Below are positions 17,476-23,961 of a stretch of 34,013 bases of DNA, piece after piece. The notes under the pieces were generated by a model. That model had not been told where the DNA came from. It made no database searches and worked only from the letters and a program-made list of their open reading frames with translations. The stretch is from an uncultured Prevotellaceae bacterium (lineage in GTDB: Bacteria; Bacteroidota; Bacteroidia; Bacteroidales; Bacteroidaceae). The stretch spans positions 1 through 34,013 of the forward strand of contig CAMVDU010000026.1 in assembly GCA_947166345.1 (NCBI GenBank), given 5' to 3'. Position 1 is the first letter of the stretch. Every line of letters begins with the position of its first letter. Made by a program: the position numbers and the translations under genes.

Positions 17476-18663
17476 TTACTTCAAAACGCCGAGTTCCTTG
17501 CCTACTTTGATGAAGGCGGCGATGCACTTGTCCAGCTGTTCACGGTTGTGGCCGGCAGAGATCTGCACGCGGATGCGGGCTTGACCCTTCGGCACTACGG
17601 GATAGTAGAAGCCCGTGACGTAGATGCCTTCCTCCTGCATCTTGGCAGCATAGACCTGCGACAACTTGGCATCGTAGAGCATCACGGCACAGATGGCACT
17701 CTGCGTGGGTTTGATATCAAAGCTGGCAGCCAGCATCTTGTCGCGGAAGTAGTTGACGTTCTCTACCAGACGGTCGTGGATCTCGTTGCTCTCCTTCAGC
17801 ATCTTGAACACCTCGAGTGAGGCACCGATGATGGCAGGGGCCAGAGAATTGCTGAACAGATAGGGACGCGAACGCTGACGCAACAGGTCGATGATCTCTT
17901 TTCTGCCTGTCGTAAAGCCACCCAGGGCACCACCAAACGACTTGCCTAACGTACCCGTATAGATATCCACGCGTCCGTAGGTGTTGTAGAACTCACTCAC
18001 ACCGTGACCCGTCTTGCCAACCACACCTGCCGAGTGGCTCTCATCAACCATCACCAAGGCATCGTACTTCTCGGCAAGGTCACAGATCTTATCAACAGGA
18101 GCCACATTGCCATCCATAGAGAAGACACCGTCAGTCACGATGATACGGAAGCGCTGCGCCTGAGCTTCCTGCAGGCACTTTTCCAGTTCGCCCATATCGG
18201 CATTGGCATAACGGTAGCGCTTGGCCTTGCAGAGACGCACACCGTCAATAATAGAAGCATGGTTCAGGGCATCGCTGATGATAGCATCCTCCTCAGTAAA
18301 CAACGGTTCAAACACACCGCCGTTGGCATCAAAGCACGCAGCATAGAGGATGGTATCCTCGGTCTTGAAATAGTCGCTGATGGCAGCCTCCAGCTCCTTG
18401 TGGATATCTTGTGTGCCGCAGATGAAGCGAACACTCGACATGCCGAAGCCACGACGATCCATCATCTTCTTAGAAGCCTCAATCAAACGGGGATGATCAG
18501 ACAGGCCCAGATAGTTGTTGGCACAGAAGTTGAGCACTTCCTTTCCTGCCACCTGAATGGCTGCACGCTGCGGACTCTCAATGAGTCGCTCTTCCTTGTA
18601 AAGTCCTGCTTCACGAATCTCAGCGAGTGTCTGGCTGAGATGTTCTTTCATTTTTCCGTACAT
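17476..18663 (-). CDS. kbl: 2-amino-3-ketobutyrate CoA ligase (glycine C-acetyltransferase)
   Basis: 395 aa from ATG at 18663 (MYGKMKEHLSQTLAEIREAG), the normal length for Kbl; a longer reading from a TTG at 18693 would translate the TTTCAAG repeat and is rejected. It belongs to the PLP-dependent alpha-oxoamine synthase family: NHASIIDG (134-141), DESHSAG (207-213) and TLGKSFGGALGG (238-249) with Lys241 as the Schiff-base lysine. It converts 2-amino-3-oxobutanoate plus CoA to glycine plus acetyl-CoA, the second step of threonine breakdown. Its partner tdh is transcribed divergently from the same 154-bp intergenic region, so the pair can be co-regulated. Promoter: TAATTTTG on the minus strand at 18731-18738. 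Confidence 0.94.
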   Translation of the reverse strand: MYGKMKEHLSQTLAEIREAGLYKEERLIESPQRAAIQVAGKEVLNFCANNYLGLSDHPRLIEASKKMMDRRGFGMSSVRFICGTQDIHKELEAAISDYFKTEDTILYAACFDANGGVFEPLFTEEDAIISDALNHASIIDGVRLCKAKRYRYANADMGELEKCLQEAQAQRFRIIVTDGVFSMDGNVAPVDKICDLAEKYDALVMVDESHSAGVVGKTGHGVSEFYNTYGRVDIYTGTLGKSFGGALGGFTTGRKEIIDLLRQRSRPYLFSNSLAPAIIGASLEVFKMLKESNEIHDRLVENVNYFRDKMLAASFDIKPTQSAICAVMLYDAKLSQVYAAKMQEEGIYVTGFYYPVVPKGQARIRVQISAGHNREQLDKCIAAFIKVGKELGVLK

Positions 18664-18680
18664 AGTATTTATGGTTAATG

Positions 18681-18717
18681 TTTCAAGTTTCAAGTTTCAA
18701 GTTTCAAGTTTCAGGTT
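18681..18717. repeat. TTTCAAG heptamer repeat in the kbl leader
   Basis: Five consecutive 7-bp units (TTTCAAG x4, last TTTCAGG) lie between the kbl promoter and its ATG, so they would be transcribed as the 5' UTR of kbl. Confidence 0.9.
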
Positions 18718-18730
18718 TGAAATGATGATG

Positions 18731-18738
18731 CAAAATTA
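18731..18738 (-). promoter_or_regulatory. kbl -7 box
   Basis: TAATTTTG on the minus strand, about 70 bp before the kbl ATG; no clear TTTG at the right distance was located. Confidence 0.5.
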
Positions 18739-18761
18739 CAAATTATTTCTTAAAAACAGTA

Positions 18762-18790
18762 TTTGTATTCCCATTTTTTTTGTACTTTTG
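18762..18790 (+). promoter_or_regulatory. tdh promoter
   Basis: TACTTTTG (18783-18790), followed by GCAGC as in many promoters of this window, with TTTG at 18762-18765. The spacer is 17 bp, shorter than usual, so the -33 assignment is weaker. It sets the tdh start downstream, at 18818. Confidence 0.6.
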
Positions 18791-18817
18791 CAGCAGAAAT
18801 CTAAATCTAAGAAAGAC

Positions 18818-19774
18818 ATGAAAAATATCTTGGTCATCGGCTCTACCGGGCAGATTGGCTCGGAGCTGACAATGGAACTGCGTCGTCGCTATGGCAACGC
18901 CCATGTGGTTGCAGGCTATATCGCTGGATGCGAGCCTAAAGGGGAGTTGGCTGAAAGCGGACCCTCAGCCATTGCCGACGTCACCGATGGTGAAGGCATT
19001 GCCAACATCGTGAAGGAACACCATATTGATACCATCTACAACCTGGCGGCCCTGCTCTCAGTAGTGGCTGAGAACAAACCGCGCCTGGCGTGGAAGGTGG
19101 GCATTGACGGTTTATGGAACGTCCTTGAAGTGGCGCGTGAGCAACACTGTGCCGTGTTTACACCCAGCAGCATCGGATCGTTCGGACTGGAGACACCCCA
19201 CGAGATGACCCCCCAGGACACCATCCAGCGTCCACGCACCATCTACGGTGTATCGAAGGTGACCACCGAACTGCTCTCCGACTGGTATCATCATAAATAC
19301 GGTGTGGATACCCGCTCCGTGCGCTTCCCAGGTATCATCAGCTACGTCACCCCTCCAGGAGGCGGTACCACCGACTATGCCGTCGATATCTACTACTATG
19401 CCGTGCGCGGTGAGAAGTTCATCTGTCCCATCAAGGCTGGCACTCGCATGGATATGATGTACATGCCCGATGCCCTGCGCGCTGCCATCGAACTGATGGA
19501 GGCCGACCCCACCCGACTCATCCATCACAACGGCTTCAACGTGGCAGCCATGAGTTTCGACCCCGACATGATCTATCATGCCATCAAAAAACTCCGTCCC
19601 GCCTTCGAAATGACATATGATGTTGACCCGCTGAAGCAGTCTATTGCCGAGTCGTGGCCCGACATCATGGACGACTCATGCGCTCGCAAAGAATGGGACT
19701 GGCACCATGAGTATGGCCTTACCGAGATGACCCGCGACATGCTCGACAAGCTGTCGCAGCGACTGCTGAAGTAG
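18818..19774 (+). CDS. tdh: L-threonine 3-dehydrogenase, SDR/epimerase-like type
   Basis: 318 aa from ATG at 18818 (MKNILVIGSTGQIGSEL). An earlier in-frame ATG (18671) lies upstream of the promoter and is rejected. It has an extended short-chain dehydrogenase fold: NAD-binding GSTGQIG (8-14), TPSSIGSFG (115-123), catalytic Y143xxxK147 in YGVSKV, and the substrate-side segment RFPGIISY followed by PPGGGTTDYAVDIYYYAV (179-196), which is typical of the short-chain threonine dehydrogenases of Bacteroidetes and animals rather than the zinc-dependent E. coli type. It oxidises L-threonine to 2-amino-3-oxobutanoate with NAD+. The divergent kbl supplies the next enzyme, which strongly supports the call over UDP-sugar epimerase. 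Confidence 0.92.
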   Translation: MKNILVIGSTGQIGSELTMELRRRYGNAHVVAGYIAGCEPKGELAESGPSAIADVTDGEGIANIVKEHHIDTIYNLAALLSVVAENKPRLAWKVGIDGLWNVLEVAREQHCAVFTPSSIGSFGLETPHEMTPQDTIQRPRTIYGVSKVTTELLSDWYHHKYGVDTRSVRFPGIISYVTPPGGGTTDYAVDIYYYAVRGEKFICPIKAGTRMDMMYMPDALRAAIELMEADPTRLIHHNGFNVAAMSFDPDMIYHAIKKLRPAFEMTYDVDPLKQSIAESWPDIMDDSCARKEWDWHHEYGLTEMTRDMLDKLSQRLLK

Positions 19775-19812
19775 TTTAGGAGTTTAGGAGTGTAGGAGTT
19801 TAGGGGTTTAGA
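19775..19812. repeat. GTTTAGGA 8-bp word repeat between convergent stop codons
   Basis: About five units of GTTTAGGA/GTGTAGGA fill the 25-bp gap between tdh and the lipoprotein gene and run into the last codons (LNP, stop) of the latter. The repeat begins right at the tdh stop codon. Confidence 0.85.
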
Positions 19813-20372
19813 CGATAGCGGAACACATTCTCCGATGCCTTGTAGCCCTGCGTGGTCAGGATGCTGTCGCCGCCTGGATAGACAAACATCAGGAAGCGGG
19901 CATGTGCGCGTGCCCGCTGTTGCTCTTCGCCCTGGCTGTCTGACGGATTATAGAAGTCATAGCCTGTGTAGATGCCTTTACCCCAGGCATGCACCATCAG
20001 TTCCATAGTATCCTTGTTTAAGAAGAACTCGTCAGCCAATTGGTGGATGGTGACAGTACCAATGCCATAGGGGGCATCAACCGTGTCGGAGAGCGCAAAC
20101 TGCAACGACGAGCCTGTCTTCGCGTTCACATACAGCCCATCAGCATGTGGGCGGGTGTCGGCATCGGTCACAGGCAGGTGGACGTCGAAGTCGGGTGTCA
20201 CTCCATTCAAATACTCCAGCGAGTCGAGCAGGGCCTCTGCCGTCATGTCGGTATTGTCGTTCAGCAGGTATCCCAGTCGGTTGCGGGCAGCGGTGCCCTT
20301 CGGGTCACAGCCTGTCAGCAATGTCATGCAAAGCGACAGGCAACTGACTATGAGCAGATTCTTGGTATTCAT
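19800..20372 (-). CDS. Putative lipoprotein of unknown function (190 aa)
   Basis: No family recognised. A lipoprotein signal is clear: MNTKNLLIVSCLSLCMTLLT then GC, lipobox LLTGC with Cys22. The mature part is polar, starts with a helical segment (TAARNRLGYLLNDNTDMTAEALLDSLEYLNG) and continues with beta-rich sequence ending VFRYRLNP. A periplasmic or outer-membrane lipid-anchored location is inferred. It has its own promoter (20427-20458) and a GACTTAAGTC site in its 5' leader. The extreme C-terminus is encoded by the GTTTAGGA repeat, so the original stop may have been different. It faces tdh tail to tail. Confidence 0.8.
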   Translation of the reverse strand: MNTKNLLIVSCLSLCMTLLTGCDPKGTAARNRLGYLLNDNTDMTAEALLDSLEYLNGVTPDFDVHLPVTDADTRPHADGLYVNAKTGSSLQFALSDTVDAPYGIGTVTIHQLADEFFLNKDTMELMVHAWGKGIYTGYDFYNPSDSQGEEQQRARAHARFLMFVYPGGDSILTTQGYKASENVFRYRLNP

Positions 20373-20397
20373 AAGTTTAGCATGATTATTGGGTGGA

Positions 20398-20407
20398 GAC
20401 TTAAGTC
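20398..20407. promoter_or_regulatory. Single GACTTAAGTC palindrome in a leader
   Basis: The same perfect 10-bp palindrome that makes up the 7432-7519 array. It lies just after the expected transcription start and before the lipoprotein ATG (20372), a position suited to an operator (inference). Confidence 0.45.
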
Positions 20408-20426
20408 ATAGTTCTGGATTCTGTTA

Positions 20427-20458
20427 CAAATATAGGAACTTTTTTCGGTAGTTGCAAA
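20427..20458 (-). promoter_or_regulatory. Promoter of the lipoprotein gene
   Basis: Minus strand TTTG (20455-20458), a 20-bp spacer and TATATTTG (20427-20434). Confidence 0.72.
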
Positions 20459-20795
20459 TTTTCATTCACTTTTCTTTGTTATTTGTGTCTTTTTACCTTT
20501 TTCCCATTCAACATCAATAGCTAATCACCTCACACGGGGACATCCCCGTGTGAGCTACGCGCGCGTACGAAAATTTTGCGAAAATTGCTACCACACTACC
20601 ACTATCGTATATAAATAATTGTATATGAGCTGGTTACAGTGCGGTGGTAGCAATTGAAAAGTGGTAGCAAAGTGGCGTTTTAACAAAATTTTAGTGTTTT
20701 TGGGGGCAAAAAAAGACCAAAAAAAATGAATTTTACGACAACTGCCCATACGAAAGGACAGCTTGCGGTTCTTAACATGAAGAACTAATATTACG
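20459..20795. other. Intergenic region with nested hairpins
   Basis: No convincing gene. It contains a near-perfect hairpin TCACACGGGGA/TCCCCGTGTGA (20530-20540 with 20543-20553, 2-nt loop). A 12-bp inverted repeat AATTGCTACCAC (20583-20594) pairs with GTGGTAGCAATT (20644-20655) and encloses an A/T-rich segment; an extra direct copy GTGGTAGCAA lies at 20661-20670. Poly-A and T tracts follow. This REP-like structure resembles small non-coding repeat elements. No transposase is nearby. Confidence 0.6.
20530..20553. repeat. Perfect 11-bp-stem hairpin
   Basis: TCACACGGGGA, loop CA, TCCCCGTGTGA. There is no T run after it on either strand, so it is not a standard terminator. Confidence 0.8.
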
Positions 20796-20927
20796 CGTTT
20801 TCTATGTCAGAAAATTGTTTTTTCTGCGTCAGGAAACAGTATTTTCCGCATCAGAAAATAGCGTTTTCTGCGTCAGGAAACACTGTATTCCACGTCAGGA
20901 CAACCTGTTTTTAGCGTCATGGAAATC
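20796..20927. repeat. Six-unit, 22-bp-period array (TTTTCTGCGTCAGGAAA)
   Basis: The core GTCAG (or a one-base variant) recurs at 20806, 20828, 20850, 20872, 20894 and 20916, always 22 bp apart. The unit consensus is an imperfect palindrome, TTTTCTG-CGT-CAGGAAAA, and units decay toward the right end. The last unit overlaps the stop codon of the NigD-like gene (20917-20919). The sequence is unrelated to the 7432-7519 array, but period and symmetry are the same. Confidence 0.88.
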
Positions 20928-21585
20928 GTTTCTCTACCACACCGTCATAGGTGTTGATGCGGAGATAAACGGTATCAGCAGCGAGGCTGTCGGTAGGGAT
21001 GCTGATGTAAATACGTTGGGAATAGTATTCAGGAAGTCCGCCCTGATCATGATAGAACTGCAGGTGAGCCGTGCGTTTGCCATCAGTATGGGTCATCAGC
21101 GTGTCGAGGTGGATACCAATGCTGTGATAATCGTCACCGCTGCTGGTTCCCGTCTTCAAGAGAAGGCTCATGTTCAGATAGCGGTGCGAGGTGCTTTCCC
21201 ATGCGCTCTCGAAGTTCACGGGGTCGGTCTTCAGGGTATCGAAAGGATAGGGAACGAGGGTAGAAACACGACCTATGCTGACGGGATCGTCCTCGTCGTC
21301 GTTCACATTATAATATAGGTACGCGCGATAAAGGGTGTCGGGCACCTGCATGCCTTTGATAGAGAACGGCTTTGTACGCAGGATGTAGTCTTCGTCGGTA
21401 ACAACGCGCTCCACCATTCCTTCGCCATTGGTGAAGATTTCCACCATGTCGGCACGCAGAAGCGAATACTTGCCATCGCCCTTGTCGTAGGCATCGGTGG
21501 AGCATGATGCAAGCATCATGCTAAATGATAAATGACAAATGATAAATGACAAACCCAACAGGTGCCTCTTGAATATCTTGTTCAT
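20917..21585 (-). CDS. NigD-like lipoprotein
   Basis: 222 aa from ATG at 21585 (MNKIFKRHLLG); an upstream TTG is less likely. The lipobox is LASC with Cys28. The mature part matches the NigD-like family as I know it: N-terminal small beta domain (YSLLRADMVEIFTNGEGMVE...TDEDYIL...DTLYRAYLYYN) and C-terminal beta sandwich (KTDPVNFESAWESTSHRYLN, LLKTG, LQFYHDQGGLPEYYSQRIYI, ADTVYLRINTYDGV). Function in the family is poorly known; nigD was first described in a Bacteroides bacteriocin locus, and most copies are elsewhere. A 7-bp AAATGAT/AAATGAC repeat encodes the signal-peptide core (LSFIICHLSF). It is the last gene of the operon, starting 8 bp after the acyltransferase stop. Confidence 0.82.
   Translation of the reverse strand: MNKIFKRHLLGLSFIICHLSFSMMLASCSTDAYDKGDGKYSLLRADMVEIFTNGEGMVERVVTDEDYILRTKPFSIKGMQVPDTLYRAYLYYNVNDDEDDPVSIGRVSTLVPYPFDTLKTDPVNFESAWESTSHRYLNMSLLLKTGTSSGDDYHSIGIHLDTLMTHTDGKRTAHLQFYHDQGGLPEYYSQRIYISIPTDSLAADTVYLRINTYDGVVEKRFP
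21516..21552. repeat. AAATGAY heptamer repeat coding a signal-peptide core
   Basis: About five 7-bp units (AAATGAT/AAATGAC) lie within the NigD-like gene and encode part of its hydrophobic signal sequence. A gain or loss of one unit would shift the frame. Confidence 0.88.
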
Positions 21586-21593
21586 AATATTTT

Positions 21594-22847
21594 TCAATCT
21601 GCAATGATCAATTTATTCCTCAGCGGGTTGGCATACATGGTGAGGATACGCTCACGCAGGAAAGCCTCATCCTTGTTGGGGATGGAGATTTTGGCTATCT
21701 GACCAGCAAGGTACTGCTCAAAACGTGCCTTGTCAGCAGGGGTGTAATGGGACTCGTAGGTCTCATGATCAGCCAGCATATCGGCAGCAATATAGTTGCA
21801 GGGATAAAGACAATAGCCACGATGGATCTCCTGGTCCATGCGCTGGGCCACAGCAGCAAAGAACTCGTTCTTAGGCAGTCCGTTGAGTTCGTCGAGCCAG
21901 GCGTTGATAGGCGTGCCGCAATGATAGTGCACGCGACCCTTATAGCCGAAGATGCCTGTCTTCATGTTGTCGAGGTCGTCCTGCTTGCTCTTCTTGAAGG
22001 CAGGGTTGTCACGCTTCTGCTGGAACTCCTGCGCCTTGAGGTAGTCGCAGGGATCGTATTCGTAGCTGATGGTCAGAGGGACGATGTTGAGATCGCGGAG
22101 ACTGTCAGCGGCAGAGCCACTGACCACCGGACCGCCCATCGCCAGCATCTTCAGGACTGATTCCTGGGTGCGGTCGTCGGAGTCCTTCGCCCTACCCTCA
22201 CGCTGGGCTATCCAGATGTTCTCCTTCTTCTGAGTGACGGCATAGTGGATATAGCGGCTCATCAGCTGACTAGAGGCCAACATCTCCTTGGGCGTGAGAC
22301 CTCGACGTACGGTGAAGGCTTTGTTCATGCGCACCAGACGCTTGATCCACGGGTAGATGAGCAGGTTGTCGCCAATGCCTATCTCCACTGTAGTAGGATA
22401 GCCCGCATTCACCAGCAACACATCGAGGAAAGCCGAGTCAAGCACGATGTCACGATGGTTGCTGATGAACGTGTAACGGCTGTTATGGGACTTATGGGTC
22501 TTATTGGTCTCATGGGACTCATAGGACACAAGCTCTCCGTCATCAAACGTGCAGCCATCAGTATGTTTGCGAATGATCCATTTTACGACGGGTTTCATGA
22601 ACCGCTTCTGGAAGTCGAGCGGCGTCTTCACCCCACAGAAAGCCAGGCGCAACAGACCATTACGAAGGAACTTAGGCAGCCAGGGCGCGAATCCCTTCAT
22701 GATGACATTAAACTGTCTATCAGCTAGCAGGTCCTCGAAGGCCTGCTTCATCTCCTCCGGCTCATAGGGTCGGATGGCGTCAAAGGGCCCACCCAAGCCC
22801 TCCCCAAGGGAGGGATGTCTGGTTACACTTTCTGACGAGTTTTCCAT
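21594..22847 (-). CDS. PlsC-like (lyso)phospholipid acyltransferase
   Basis: 417 aa. The glycerolipid acyltransferase core is visible as FISNHRDIVLDSAFLDVLL (128-146), the acceptor His131 followed by Asp133 and Asp137 (H-x5-D rather than the usual H-x4-D), then IWIAQREGRAKDSDD, like the EGTR/EGxR block, and PLTISYEYDPCD. It probably acylates a glycerophosphate or ornithine-type lipid at the inner membrane; the substrate is unknown. The N-terminus (SVTRHPSLGEGLGGP) is encoded by one arm of a 28-bp inverted repeat, so the family-like sequence starts only at about residue 22 (FDAIRPYEPEEM). Residues about 109-123 (YESHETNKTHKSHNS) come from a 9-bp word repeat just before the active site. It lies in the PASTA-rluD-ddl operon. 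Confidence 0.82.
   Translation of the reverse strand: MENSSESVTRHPSLGEGLGGPFDAIRPYEPEEMKQAFEDLLADRQFNVIMKGFAPWLPKFLRNGLLRLAFCGVKTPLDFQKRFMKPVVKWIIRKHTDGCTFDDGELVSYESHETNKTHKSHNSRYTFISNHRDIVLDSAFLDVLLVNAGYPTTVEIGIGDNLLIYPWIKRLVRMNKAFTVRRGLTPKEMLASSQLMSRYIHYAVTQKKENIWIAQREGRAKDSDDRTQESVLKMLAMGGPVVSGSAADSLRDLNIVPLTISYEYDPCDYLKAQEFQQKRDNPAFKKSKQDDLDNMKTGIFGYKGRVHYHCGTPINAWLDELNGLPKNEFFAAVAQRMDQEIHRGYCLYPCNYIAADMLADHETYESHYTPADKARFEQYLAGQIAKISIPNKDEAFLRERILTMYANPLRNKLIIAD
22485..22528. repeat. 9-bp word repeat inside the acyltransferase gene
   Basis: About five units of the type TTATGGGAC/TTATGGGTC/TCATGGGAC, read in frame immediately before the catalytic histidine region. Confidence 0.8.
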
Positions 22848-22897
22848 ATTATCTAATTTATCTATCTAAACATCCCTCCCTTGGGGAGGGCTTGGGT
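22791..22897. repeat. 28-bp perfect inverted repeat around the acyltransferase start
   Basis: Left arm 22791-22818 (ACCCAAGCCCTCCCCAAGGG + AGGGATGT) and right arm 22870-22897 are exact reverse complements. The arms also contain internal CCCTCCC/GGGAGGG symmetry. The acyltransferase ATG (22847) lies in the 51-bp loop; the left arm codes its residues 10-19 and the right arm lies just upstream, next to the ddl stop (22904). Confidence 0.9.
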
Positions 22898-22903
22898 AGG
22901 CTT

Positions 22904-23905
22904 TCAAAACTGGTTCTCTACAATATCAGTCAGGACATCCTTGATGTCCAGTCCTGCTGCACGCACCTGCTGAGGGATGAAGCTCGTAGCAGTCATGCCA
23001 GGCGTGGTGTTCACCTCAAGCATGTTCAACTTGTCGCAACCATCCTCACCCTTCGTGATGATATAATCAACACGGATGATGCCGTTGCAATGGAGGATGT
23101 CGTAGATGGCAGATGTGAGGTCCTGGGCACGCTTGGCCAACTCATCAGGAATACGGGCTGGCGTAATCTCATCCACCTGACCGTTGTACTTAGCATCGTA
23201 GTCGAAGAACTCGTTCTTGGTCACCACCTCAGTAACGGGGAACACCACACTCTTTGATTTCGTCTTATAGCAACCCACGGTAATCTCGGTACCATCAAGG
23301 AAAGACTCAATCATCACCTCGTCGCTCTCCATCATGGCCACACGGAGTGCAGCAGCCAACTGATCGGGCTTCTTCACCTTAGACACGCCAAAGGACGAAC
23401 CATCGTTGGCTGGTTTCACAAAGCAGGGGATACCAACCTTCTCGATGATGTCTTTCTTGCTGATGCTACGTTCCTGTCCACGGCGTACAAGGACGCTCTC
23501 TGCCACCCTGACGCCAAAGCTACGCAGATACTGGTTGAGTACGAACTTGTTGAATGTCATAGCCTCCACCAAAACGCCACTGGTGCTATAAGGCATGTGG
23601 ATCAGGTCGAAGTAGCCCTGCATAATTCCGTTCTCGCCAGGTGTGCCATGAATGGTGATATAGGCATAGTCGAAAAGACGCAGCTTGCCGTTTTCACGGA
23701 AGGAGAAATCATTTTTGTCAATGGGTGTCTGCGTACCATCGGGCAGGTCCACTTGCCAGTCGGTACCATTCACATCGACGATGTAAATGTTATAGCGTTC
23801 CTTGTCGAAGAAAGAATAAAGACCCTGTGCCGAACGAAGCGACACATCGTGCTCTGAGCTGTCGCCACCGCAGACGATGGCTATGGTTCTTTTTGTAGGT
23901 TTCAT
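22904..23905 (-). CDS. ddl: D-alanine--D-alanine ligase
   Basis: 333 aa, the typical Ddl length. N-terminal CGGDSSEHDVSLRSA (12-26) is the Ddl signature (family: GGxSxEHxVS); ATP-grasp elements are CFVKPANDGSSFGVSKVK and VMIESFLDGTEITVG, and the C-terminal metal- and substrate-binding block is LNMLEVNTTPGMT (E297, N299). It forms D-Ala-D-Ala from two D-Ala and ATP in the cytoplasm, for the peptidoglycan stem peptide. It lies between rluD (56 bp upstream, filled by a repeat) and the acyltransferase on the same strand. Confidence 0.97.
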   Translation of the reverse strand: MKPTKRTIAIVCGGDSSEHDVSLRSAQGLYSFFDKERYNIYIVDVNGTDWQVDLPDGTQTPIDKNDFSFRENGKLRLFDYAYITIHGTPGENGIMQGYFDLIHMPYSTSGVLVEAMTFNKFVLNQYLRSFGVRVAESVLVRRGQERSISKKDIIEKVGIPCFVKPANDGSSFGVSKVKKPDQLAAALRVAMMESDEVMIESFLDGTEITVGCYKTKSKSVVFPVTEVVTKNEFFDYDAKYNGQVDEITPARIPDELAKRAQDLTSAIYDILHCNGIIRVDYIITKGEDGCDKLNMLEVNTTPGMTATSFIPQQVRAAGLDIKDVLTDIVENQF

Positions 23906-23907
23906 TG

Positions 23908-23961
23908 TTATATTTTCGTTATTTCAATATTTCGTTATTACGGTATCACGATATTACGTTA
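23908..23961. repeat. CGTTATTACG-type repeat between rluD and ddl
   Basis: Imperfect words (CGTTATTTCAATATTTCG, CGTTATTACGGTATCACG, ATATTACGTTATTACG) fill the gap up to the rluD stop. A similar stretch occurs at 32160-32203 before lpxH and a related one at about 15600-15641. Confidence 0.75.

Noticed and set aside
18004..18678. 224-aa plus-strand frame opposite kbl
   Set aside because: Antisense shadow of a conserved PLP enzyme.
18664..18693. N-terminal extension of Kbl from a TTG
   Set aside because: It would translate the TTTCAAG repeat, and the ATG at 18663 gives the family length.
18671..18817. N-terminal extension of Tdh from ATG 18671
   Set aside because: It lies upstream of the probable promoter (TACTTTTG 18783-18790), and the Rossmann fold begins at 18818.
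20796..20927. CRISPR array or coding repeat (frame 20815-21318)
   Set aside because: The 22-bp units have no spacers; the forward frame is antisense to the NigD-like gene.
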